Source: Roseburia sp. CAG:303 (lineage in GTDB: Bacteria > Bacillota > Clostridia > Lachnospirales > Lachnospiraceae). Taken from it: a stretch of 8,596 nt of DNA. Below are positions 1-6,579 of the stretch, in pieces. The stretch's first letter is position 1, and the number at the start of each line of letters is the position of its first letter. The position numbers and the translations under genes are program-made. The notes beneath the pieces are model-generated. The model worked only from the letters and a program-made list of their open reading frames with translations. It made no database searches and had not been told where the DNA came from. Location of the stretch: the NCBI GenBank assembly GCA_000437755.1, contig FR900174.1, positions 42,087 to 50,682 of the forward strand, in the 5' to 3' direction.

Positions 1-377
1 CCGACTGCCATCCCTTCCGGAATGTTATGCAAAGTAACCGCAAGTACCAGCATGGAAGACTCCTTCAATGAGGTCTTCAGCCCTTCCGGTTTGGACTCGC
101 TTACATGCAGATGTGGTATCACATGGTCCAGAAAAAGCAGAAAAAAAATACCTGCCATGAACCCGGCTGCTGCGGGTATAAATGCCAGCCTTCCGAGATT
201 TTCTGACATCTCCATGGACGGAATCAGAAGCGACCACACCGATGCCGCCACCATAACCCCGGCTGCAAAACCGGACAATATTTTCTGTACGAAGATACTG
301 ATTTCTTTCTTTAATAAATATACAAATGCAGCTCCCATTGTCGTTCCGACAAACGGAATCAGAATTCCAAGCCACAT
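1..377 (-). CDS. ZIP-family divalent metal transporter, N-terminal part (cut by window edge)
   Basis: Reading the minus strand from the ATG at 377 gives an open frame of 125 codons that runs off the left edge, so the stop is not visible. The protein begins MWLGILIPFVGTTMGAAFVY, a hydrophobic first helix without a cleavable signal. A second helix (about 33-52) and a third (about 67-87) follow. A short His-bearing cytoplasmic loop has H85, H89 and H91. The last visible part is the ZIP helix-4 signature HNIPEG at 117-122, whose His, Asn and Glu line the metal site in this family. The family moves zinc, iron or other divalent cations into the cytosol; which metal is used here cannot be told. Clostridial proteins of this subtype are often labelled ZupT-like. 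The start is supported by AAAGGAG at 385-391, seven bases upstream. The gene diverges from the GH43 gene and has its own extended -10 promoter. Confidence 0.88.
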   Translation of the reverse strand, partial: MWLGILIPFVGTTMGAAFVYLLKKEISIFVQKILSGFAAGVMVAASVWSLLIPSMEMSENLGRLAFIPAAAGFMAGIFFLLFLDHVIPHLHVSESKPEGLKTSLKESSMLVLAVTLHNIPEGMAV

Positions 378-410
378 AACAATTCTCCTTTCTATTCAGA
401 TTTTCAGATT

Positions 411-419
411 ATTATATCA
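411..419 (-). promoter_or_regulatory. Extended -10 promoter for the ZIP transporter gene
   Basis: On the minus strand the bases read TGATATAAT, a perfect TGn-TATAAT extended -10 element. It lies about 34 bp upstream of the ATG at 377, leaving a leader of roughly 27 nt that contains the AAAGGAG site. The -35 region (about 434-439, TAGATG) is poor, which is tolerated with an extended -10. This is assigned by motif only. Confidence 0.6.
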
Positions 420-457
420 CACCGTCTATTTTCCATCTACATTTTTTCATTTTCTAA

Positions 458-485
458 TTGACACAATTATTCATTATGTTATGAT
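458..485 (+). promoter_or_regulatory. Sigma-A type promoter for the GH43 gene
   Basis: A consensus -35 TTGACA at 458-463 is followed after 16 bp by TATGAT at 480-485, one mismatch from the -10 consensus. Transcription would start near 492, about 30 nt before the ATG at 523. The 145-bp region from 378 to 522 is AT-rich and carries this promoter and the divergent one for the ZIP gene. I see no convincing operator or catabolite-repression element in it. Confidence 0.65.
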
Positions 486-522
486 TATATATGATACCAT
501 TATATGCAAGAAAGGAAGTATT

Positions 523-2019
523 ATGAGCATTACATTACATAACCCCATCTTCTGGACAGATATTCCGGATGTGGATGTATTAAGACATGGAAACAATTTT
601 TATATGGTAAGCACTACCATGCACGTACTGCCGGGATGCCCGATCATGAAATCGACAGATCTGGTAAACTGGGAAATCCAGTCCTATATCTTTGATTCTG
701 TAGAAGACAATGATATGTACCGTCTGGAAAACAAAGAGAAAAACGGTGTTTACGGACGCGGCCAGTGGGCTACTTCCCTGAGATACCACAACGGGCTTTT
801 TTATGCCTGCTTTGTATGCAATGAAATGAACCAGACTTATATCTATTATACGGATGATATTGAATCCGGCAAATGGGACAGATATGTGCTGGAAGGCATC
901 TATCACGATCCTTCTCTTCTGTTTGACGGTGATCGCCTTTTTATCTTCTATAACTGCGGCGATGTCCGGATTACGGAATTAAAACCGGATGCTTCCGGTG
1001 TAAAAGAAGGGGGCATTGACCAGCTTCTCTTCTCTACCCCCAAGGAAAATATCAGTCTGCGCTGTGAAGGCTGCCATGCGTACAAAATCGGCGATTATTA
1101 TTATCTTATTTTCATCGAATGGCCTACGGATGGAAACAAACGCAGACGTGAAGTATGCTACCGTTCCAAGGAACTCTTAGGACCTTACGAGAGAAAAATC
1201 GTGATGGATGATGATATGGGCTATCATAATAAAGGCGTTGCCCAGGGTGCTATCTTTGATGATGCTGACGGAAACTGGTATTCCATGCTGTTCCAGGATC
1301 ACGATGCCGTCGGAAGAATTCCATACATTCTCCCGGTTCACTGGGAAGATAACTGGCCAGTATTCGGCATAGACGGAAAAGTTCCTCACGAATGGGAAGT
1401 TCCGTTCGAAGAATCCGCACACTTTGATATGGTAATCAGCGATGACTTTCATCATACAGAAAATAAACTGGCAAATAACTGGCAGTGGAACCATAATCCG
1501 GACAATGCATTCTGGTCCTTTACCGAACGTCCGGGATATTTAAGACTGACTGCCGGAAGCCTGCGTGATGATGTCTTATTTGCGAGAAATACACTGACAC
1601 AGAGAACGGAAGGTCCTTCCTGCCAGGCAAGTGTTACCGCTGAGCTGGATGGCATGAAGGATGGCGATTTCTGCGGACTGATTGCACTTCAGAGTAATTA
1701 CGGAACTGTAGGCATTAAAATGGAGGACGGAAAGAAATATCTCGTCATGACAACAAAAGACGGCGAACAGGAGCGTCTTTCATGGAACAGCAATACCGCT
1801 TATTTCCGTGTTTTCTTTGACTACGAGGACAGCCGTGACATCGCTGAATTTTTCTACTCAGAAAACGGAAAAGACTTTGTAAAAACAGGCATTGACTTAA
1901 AGATGCTTTATACCCTCGACCACTTTATGGGGTACCGCATCGGCATTTTCTACTATGCTTCCAAAACAACCGGTGGTCATGTCGATTTCAAAGATTTTGC
2001 ATACAAAAGATTTTCTTAA
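523..2019 (+). CDS. Glycoside hydrolase family 43 enzyme with C-terminal beta-sandwich domain (beta-xylosidase / arabinofuranosidase type)
   Basis: This 498-residue protein begins MSITLHNPIFWTDIPDVDVL. The five-bladed propeller of GH43 spans about 5-300. Its three expected acidic residues can be assigned by position: general base D16 (in PDVDV), the pKa-modulating D129 (in YHDPSLL) and general acid E182 (in RCEGCH). The blade motif PIMKSTDLVNWE at 40-51 is typical of the family. From D307 (DDFHH) to the end is a beta-sandwich like the C-terminal domain of GH43 beta-xylosidases, which closes over the active site. There is no signal peptide or membrane helix, so it should work in the cytosol on imported xylo- or arabino-oligosaccharides. 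I cannot fix the subfamily or substrate from sequence alone. The start at 523 is chosen because AAAGGAAG lies at 511-518; the same frame is open back to 22, but that part overlaps the divergent ZIP gene and is not protein-like. No transporter or regulator partner lies beside it in the window. Confidence 0.9.
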   Translation: MSITLHNPIFWTDIPDVDVLRHGNNFYMVSTTMHVLPGCPIMKSTDLVNWEIQSYIFDSVEDNDMYRLENKEKNGVYGRGQWATSLRYHNGLFYACFVCNEMNQTYIYYTDDIESGKWDRYVLEGIYHDPSLLFDGDRLFIFYNCGDVRITELKPDASGVKEGGIDQLLFSTPKENISLRCEGCHAYKIGDYYYLIFIEWPTDGNKRRREVCYRSKELLGPYERKIVMDDDMGYHNKGVAQGAIFDDADGNWYSMLFQDHDAVGRIPYILPVHWEDNWPVFGIDGKVPHEWEVPFEESAHFDMVISDDFHHTENKLANNWQWNHNPDNAFWSFTERPGYLRLTAGSLRDDVLFARNTLTQRTEGPSCQASVTAELDGMKDGDFCGLIALQSNYGTVGIKMEDGKKYLVMTTKDGEQERLSWNSNTAYFRVFFDYEDSRDIAEFFYSENGKDFVKTGIDLKMLYTLDHFMGYRIGIFYYASKTTGGHVDFKDFAYKRFS

Positions 2020-2033
2020 AATACAGCAATTCA

Positions 2034-2071
2034 AAAAGCAACTATAAGTTTTACGACTTATAGTTGCTTTT
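2034..2071. terminator. Bidirectional intrinsic terminator between GH43 and flagellin genes
   Basis: A perfect 15-bp inverted repeat (arms 2034-2048 and 2057-2071) surrounds an 8-nt loop. On the plus strand the stem ends in TTTT followed by GTTTTTAT, ending the GH43 transcript 15 bp after its stop. On the minus strand the stem ends in a T run (TTTTTGAATT), suited to end transcripts coming through the flagellin remnant, whose stop is at 2118. The stem is AT-rich with only four G/C pairs, so its strength is uncertain. Confidence 0.85.
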
Positions 2072-2117
2072 GTTTTTATAAACTATTTACCGGTAAGTTA
2101 CACTTGCCATTTTCCTA

Positions 2118-3557
2118 TTACTGAAGTAAAGAAAGAACTCCCTGTGTTGCCTGATTTGCCTGGGCAAGCATTGACTGTCCTGCCTGTGCAAGAATATTGT
2201 TCTTACTGTACTCAACCATAGTATCAGCCATATCCGTATCTCTGATTGCAGATTCTGCTGTCTGTGTATTTTCTGCTGCTGTATCAAGATTTGCAATGGT
2301 ATGCTCTAATCTGTTCTGAACAGCACCCAGTTCACTTCTCTGTGCAGATACCTTTTTAATTGCAGCATCAATTGTTGTTGTTGCTTTCTTTGCACCATCC
2401 TGTGAACTTAAGTCAACCTTATTTCCAGCAACGCCCAGTGCTGCAGCACTCATGTCTTTAATACCAAAATTCATGGTCTGACCTTCATTTGCACCTATCT
2501 GAAGTGTCATTCCTCCATTTGCAGCTGTTTTTGTTCCTGCTGAATCCAGTCCCAGTTTCTTTACCGCTTCGCCACTTCCAAAATCGGAAAAGGATACTGT
2601 GCCACTCTCACTGTTTACAACCAGACGGCCATCCTTTGATACTTCAACTGTAACATTCTTCAGCAGATCATCTGTATCTCTGCCTTTGTTATAAGTCTCA
2701 ATGGCTTTGTTAATGTCTGTTGCCAGCTGTGCGGCAACAGTTTTCATCGTGGCATTTGCTGCTATCTTTGCTGATGGTGTAACCACAAGTGACTGACCAT
2801 TGATATTGGCATAGAAAAGTTCTGTAGTTCCTATTTCCTCTCCAGCATATGTTGTTGTACCAAGACCTTTATTTGTTCCATCAATAGCACTTCCAGTCAA
2901 TGCATCAAGATATCCTCCATTGGCCAGATTCAGTTTTGAATCCGTTCCTTCACTGCCAGAAGTAAAAGTAAAAGAAGCTTTAGTTCCATTCATTGATGAT
3001 TTTACAGAGATATGTTCCACTCCAAGACCACTTTCATCGATTGCATTATTGATTGCTTTCTCAATGATCTGAGCTGCTTTCTTTGCCTCGTCCGATGATG
3101 TAGTTGTGAAATTTTTCTTTAACGCAGCCTGGTCTTCTGTTGATAATTTTGTCCAGTCAACCTTAATCTCAGCCCCATCAATATTAATCGTCTCTGTTCC
3201 TAATGTTCCGTTTGATTGATCAGTTCCCTCTACAGTTTCTTTTGCAGCCTTCAGATTTGAAACCTGTGCTCCAATGGTCTGATTTGAACCGGTGGATACT
3301 CCCTCCGGACCTGCAAGACTTCCGTCCAATAATTTCATAGTATTGAATTCCGTTGTTTCAGAAATCCTTGTCAGTTCTTCCTGTAACTGGGAAATTTCAT
3401 TCTGGACTGCTTCTCTGTCATCATCTGTTTCCGTACCGTTGGCAGCCTGTACAGAAAGTTCTCTCATTCTCTGTAAAATGGAATGGGATTCATTCAATGC
3501 GCCTTCAGCTGTCTGAATTAATGAGATACCATCCTGTGCATTGGAAGATGCCTTATC
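2118..3557 (-). pseudogene. Flagellin lacking its N-terminal ~60 residues (5'-truncated gene or silent cassette)
   Basis: The reading frame is clearly bacterial flagellin. It enters homology at DKASSNAQDGISLIQTAEGA (from 3557), continues with LQRMRELSVQAANGT, has a variable middle, and ends with the canonical C-terminal D0 helix NNILAQAGQSMLAQANQATQ and a TAA at 2118. The middle holds two segments resembling flagellin-IN insertions (roughly residues 105-195 and 230-320 from the TTG). What is missing is the conserved start (the M...INxN...LSSGxxINxAxDDAAGL...RGL block, about 60 residues). Upstream of 3557 the frame stays open to a TGA near 3618-3620, but its codons are unrelated to flagellin and contain no ATG, GTG or TTG. 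The first usable start is a TTG at 3497 (459 residues). The N- and C-terminal D0 helices pair in the filament, so such a product should not polymerise. There are no internal stops or frameshifts in 479 codons, which argues for recent truncation or for retention as sequence donor. It lies 37 bp downstream of the feo-cluster membrane protein with no terminator between. Confidence 0.85.
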
Positions 3558-3594
3558 ATATCTTAAACTTAACAGAAAACAAACTATATAAACA

Positions 3595-3939
3595 CTATAT
3601 TTTGCTCCAGAAATGAATCATTCCATAGCCTGCCCCTTCAAATATAATGCATAGAAAGGACAGGAAAAATGGCAGCTGCGGAAGTATCAGATTCAGAATC
3701 AGAATCCAGACAGCCGTCATTCCCAGAAGTATTATTCTCCATTCCGGTACTTTCATGGCACAAAATACTGAGAGTGTCAGACCTGCCATCGGCCAGAATA
3801 TCAGAGAAAAGAACTGTACCATGCCAAAGGATGGATCTGCTTTCACTTCCGTCTTTATCATGATAAATGGAACGATCAAAAAACAGATGATGCTTCCCAA
3901 AGCTAAAATAATCTTATATTTCTTTCTTCTTTTTTCCAT
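3595..3939 (-). CDS. Small hydrophobic membrane protein of the feo cluster, function unknown
   Basis: I do not recognise a named family for this 114-residue protein. It starts MEKRRKKYKIILALGSIICF, a strongly basic N-terminus that should stay in the cytosol. Three or four membrane helices follow, at about 9-28, 40-61, 68-86 and 88-106. A short loop after helix 1 has TEVKADPS. There is no Cys cluster or obvious catalytic motif. The start at 3939 is supported by GCAGGAG about nine bases upstream. The ATG lies inside the end of the preceding Cys-rich gene, so the two frames overlap by 26 bp and are probably translationally coupled. The position suggests an accessory role in ferrous iron uptake, by context only. 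The C-terminus lies at the flagellin breakpoint, so the last residues might not be ancestral. Confidence 0.75.
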   Translation of the reverse strand: MEKRRKKYKIILALGSIICFLIVPFIMIKTEVKADPSFGMVQFFSLIFWPMAGLTLSVFCAMKVPEWRIILLGMTAVWILILNLILPQLPFFLSFLCIIFEGAGYGMIHFWSKI

Positions 3940-4093
3940 ATGCTTTTTTCTCCTGCCTGCTGCAGGCAGAGCAATCCTGCTCCCGGCAGATATTGCAGTT
4001 CCCACAGCTGTTTCCTTTCTTCATTATCATAATTACAGAAACTAAAAACCAGATACCAATTAAAATTATCAGAATAATACTCAGCAGATTCAT
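3914..4093 (-). CDS. FeoB-associated Cys-rich membrane protein
   Basis: This is a 59-residue protein. One N-terminal membrane helix (about 3-23, LLSIILIILIGIWFLVSVIM) is followed by a short cytosolic tail with five cysteines (C30, C33, C36, C41, C44 in CGNCNICREQDCSAC) and a lysine-rich end. This matches the small Cys-rich membrane proteins found next to feoB in many Firmicutes. Their role is not settled; handling of ferrous iron or sensing of metal or redox state has been proposed, and proteobacterial FeoC is a different fold. The start at 4093 is chosen because GGAGGA lies at 4101-4106. The frame is open further upstream, but that part overlaps the 3' end of feoB. The gap to the feoB stop is only 16 bp, so the genes form one operon, and the 3' end overlaps the next gene. 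Confidence 0.88.
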   Translation of the reverse strand: MNLLSIILIILIGIWFLVSVIMIMKKGNSCGNCNICREQDCSACSRQEKKAYGKKKKEI

Positions 4094-4109
4094 CTTTTTT
4101 TCCTCCGAC

Positions 4110-6470
4110 TTAAACAAACCCCAGTATCGTTCCCACAAAATGTACCAGAAATGCTACAAGCCATGCAATGCCGCATTGAAAAACAACCACTATAAGTGCA
4201 TTTCTGCCGCCTATTTCCCGTTTCACTGCCGCAATGGCTGCTACACATGGTGTATACAAAAGTGAAAATATCAGAAATACAAATGCCGTAAATCCACTAA
4301 ACACACTGTCCAATGCTGCTGTAGTACCTCCAAGCAATACCGTCAGTGTACTAACCACACTTTCCTTCGCCGTGAATCCGGTAATCAATGCTGTCGACAT
4401 CTTCCAGTCTCCAAAGCCCAGCGGTGCAAATACAGGTGCAATTGCACTGCCAATCAATGCAAGCAGGCTCTCTGAAGAATCTCTGACAACATTCAGTCTG
4501 GTATCGAATGTCTGCAAAAACCAGATGATCACAGTTGCCACAAAGATAACCGTAAATGCTCTTGTAACAAAATCCTTTGCCTTATCCCAAATCAGCTGCC
4601 CGACACTTTTTGCACTTGGCATCCGGTAATTCGGTAATTCCATTACAAATGGTACAGGCTCTCCCTGAAATACCGTATTTTTCAAAACAAATGCTACCAG
4701 GATTCCAACAAGAATTCCTGTTATATAAAGCAGGATCATGACTCCTGCTGCATACCGTGGAAAAAAGGCTGCTGCAAACAGAGAATAAATCGGCAGTTTT
4801 GCCGAACAGCTCATAAACGGGGTCAAAAGTATCGTCATCTTTCTGTCCCGGTCAGATGGCAGTGTCCTGGTTGCCATAATCGCCGGCACTGAACACCCGA
4901 ATCCAATTAACATCGGCACGAAACTCCGTCCGGATAATCCGATTTTCCGGACAAGCTTATCCATGACAAATGCAACCCTTGCCATATATCCACTGTCTTC
5001 CAGTATGGACAAAAAGAAAAACAGTGTTACAATAACCGGAAGAAAGCTCAATACACTTCCTACTCCGGCAAAAATACCATCAATTATCAGAGAATGAACA
5101 ACCGGATTAATGCCATAACTTTCAAGACCTTTCTCACAGATTCCGGTAAACCATACAATTAATGCATCCATTCCCTGTGACAGAATCTTTCCGATAACAC
5201 CAAATGTCAGCCAGAACACCAGTGCCATAATCCCCAGGAATGCCGGTATTGCCGTATATTTTCCCGTCAATACCCGATCTATTTTCTGGCTGCGGATATG
5301 CTCCCTGCTTTCCAGTGGCTTTACCACAGATTCTCCGCATATACGTTCAATAAAAGAAAATCTCATATCCGCGAGTGCAGATTCCCTGTCTTTTCCGCTT
5401 TCTTCTTCCATCTGTGAAATAATATGCTCCAGTGTATCCAGTTCATTCTGATCCAGTTTTAAAGAAGTGCTAATCAGTTCATCTTCTTCTACAAGCTTTG
5501 TTGCCGCAAAACGAAGTGGTATATGTACTCTTCCTGCATGGTCTTCTATCAGATGGGTAATCGCATGAATACACCTGTGAACTGCTCCGCCATCAGCGCC
5601 ATCCGGCTCACAGAAATCCGTCCTTCCAGGACATTCATGATATCTTGCTACATGAATTGCATGTTCTATCAGTTCATCAATTCCTTCATTTTTAGCAGCT
5701 GAAATCGGAACTACCGGAATTCCCAGCTGGGCTTCCAGTGTGTTAATATGTATTGTTCCACCATTTTCCCGCACTTCATCCATCATATTTAATGCCAGTA
5801 CCATAGGGATGCCAAGTTCGATCAGCTGCATGGTAAGATACAGATTCCGTTCAATATTCGTTGCATCCACAATATTAATAATGCCATCCGGCTTGCTGTC
5901 CAGAAGAAATTCTCTTGTAACAATCTCCTCACTTGTATATGGAGACAGCGAATATATTCCCGGCAAATCCGTAACAGTTGCTTCCGGATGTTTACGGATT
6001 ACTCCATCCTTTCTGTCAACCGTAACACCCGGGAAATTTCCCACATGCTGGTTTGAACCCGTCAGCTGGTTAAACAGAGTAGTCTTGCCACAATTCTGAT
6101 TTCCTGCAAGTGCAAATTTTAATGGTTCACCTTCTGGAATCTCTCTTCCGTTTTTCTTTGTACGGTAAGATTTTTCTTCCCCCATGCGCGGGTGTTCTAT
6201 ATAATGATATTGCTTCTTTTCCTTTTCGCATCTGTGTGCATCATGGATTTCAGTTAAATCAATATGTGCTGCATCGTCCTTACGCAATGTCAGCTCATAT
6301 CCGCGAACCCTTACTTCAATCGGGTCTCCCATTGGTGCAATTTTGACAAGAGTCACCTCCGTTCCTGGTGTTAACCCCATATCAAGGATATGTTTGCGCA
6401 ATGATGGCTCCTGACATCTTACTGCCTGAATGACAGCATCTTTTCCTACTTCCAGTTTATCTAATGTCAT
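4110..6470 (-). CDS. feoB: Ferrous iron transporter, FeoA-FeoB fusion protein
   Basis: This 786-residue protein imports Fe2+ across the cytoplasmic membrane. Residues 1-75 are a complete FeoA (SH3-like) domain with the LRKHILDMGLTPGTEV signature at 24-39. A linker of about 40 residues carries H76, H79, C81, H89 and H93. The FeoB G domain follows: G1 GNQNCGKTT at 123-131, switch I NFPGVTVD at 145-152, G3 DLPG at 168-171, G4 NMMD at 228-231 and G5 SAAK at 257-260. A GDI-like region with several Cys and His residues (C280, C287, C300, H303, H306) spans about 265-395. The polytopic membrane part begins near 405. It contains the two gate motifs GFGCSVPAIMATRTLPSDRD (from 523) and CSAKLPIYS (555-563) with their conserved cysteines. 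It ends with a second gate repeat that includes GFTAKE (698-703). The ORF is full length with AGAGGT at 6475-6480 before the ATG. FeoA fused to FeoB is known in clostridia. It heads an operon with the two small membrane proteins downstream. Confidence 0.97.
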   Translation of the reverse strand: MTLDKLEVGKDAVIQAVRCQEPSLRKHILDMGLTPGTEVTLVKIAPMGDPIEVRVRGYELTLRKDDAAHIDLTEIHDAHRCEKEKKQYHYIEHPRMGEEKSYRTKKNGREIPEGEPLKFALAGNQNCGKTTLFNQLTGSNQHVGNFPGVTVDRKDGVIRKHPEATVTDLPGIYSLSPYTSEEIVTREFLLDSKPDGIINIVDATNIERNLYLTMQLIELGIPMVLALNMMDEVRENGGTIHINTLEAQLGIPVVPISAAKNEGIDELIEHAIHVARYHECPGRTDFCEPDGADGGAVHRCIHAITHLIEDHAGRVHIPLRFAATKLVEEDELISTSLKLDQNELDTLEHIISQMEEESGKDRESALADMRFSFIERICGESVVKPLESREHIRSQKIDRVLTGKYTAIPAFLGIMALVFWLTFGVIGKILSQGMDALIVWFTGICEKGLESYGINPVVHSLIIDGIFAGVGSVLSFLPVIVTLFFFLSILEDSGYMARVAFVMDKLVRKIGLSGRSFVPMLIGFGCSVPAIMATRTLPSDRDRKMTILLTPFMSCSAKLPIYSLFAAAFFPRYAAGVMILLYITGILVGILVAFVLKNTVFQGEPVPFVMELPNYRMPSAKSVGQLIWDKAKDFVTRAFTVIFVATVIIWFLQTFDTRLNVVRDSSESLLALIGSAIAPVFAPLGFGDWKMSTALITGFTAKESVVSTLTVLLGGTTAALDSVFSGFTAFVFLIFSLLYTPCVAAIAAVKREIGGRNALIVVVFQCGIAWLVAFLVHFVGTILGFV

Positions 6471-6521
6471 ATATACCTCTATTTCGTCACTTTCTTCATT
6501 TGTCTTTATGAAACTCTGACT

Positions 6522-6550
6522 ATTTTACCGCAAGAAGTAATATATGTAAA
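6522..6550 (-). promoter_or_regulatory. Sigma-A type promoter of the feo operon
   Basis: Reading the minus strand, TTTACA (6545-6550) and TAAAAT (6522-6527) are separated by exactly 17 bp, each one mismatch from consensus. Transcription would start near 6515, giving a leader of about 45 nt that includes the AGAGGT site. It lies in the 109-bp gap between the chemoreceptor stop and the feoB ATG. No hairpin strong enough to be a terminator for the chemoreceptor gene is visible in that gap, so some readthrough into feo is possible. Confidence 0.65.
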
Positions 6551-6557
6551 TATTTAT

Positions 6558-6572
6558 TGATAATTTTTCTCA
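6558..6572. promoter_or_regulatory. Possible Fur-box-like site upstream of the feo promoter
   Basis: The plus strand reads TGATAAT-T-TTTCTCA. The left half is an exact copy of the TGATAAT half-site of the Gram-positive 7-1-7 Fur box, and the right half matches 5 of 7 bases of its inverted repeat. It lies just upstream of the proposed -35. Iron repression of feo would make sense, but the stretch is AT-rich and the position is upstream of the promoter rather than over it, so this is weak. Confidence 0.3.
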
Positions 6573-6579
6573 GCAAATA

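Noticed and set aside
25..375. Minus-strand open frame of 116 codons at the left edge
   Set aside because: It is a shadow of the ZIP gene, one frame off; the frame starting at 377 gives membrane helices and the HNIPEG motif.
22..522. N-terminal extension of the GH43 frame
   Set aside because: It overlaps the divergent ZIP gene and both promoters and has no GH43 similarity; the ATG at 523 has a clear ribosome binding site.
2087..2096. Ten-base palindrome TTACCGGTAA between the GH43 terminator and the flagellin stop
   Set aside because: It is a single short palindrome without a second copy or promoter nearby, so there is no support for an operator or integration site.
3292..4265. Several plus-strand open frames opposite the flagellin and feo genes
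   Set aside because: They are low-complexity shadows without ribosome binding sites or recognisable domains, opposite well-supported minus-strand genes.
6471..6579. Possible terminator of the chemoreceptor gene
   Set aside because: The region is AT-rich with only short imperfect repeats and no GC-bearing stem followed by T residues.
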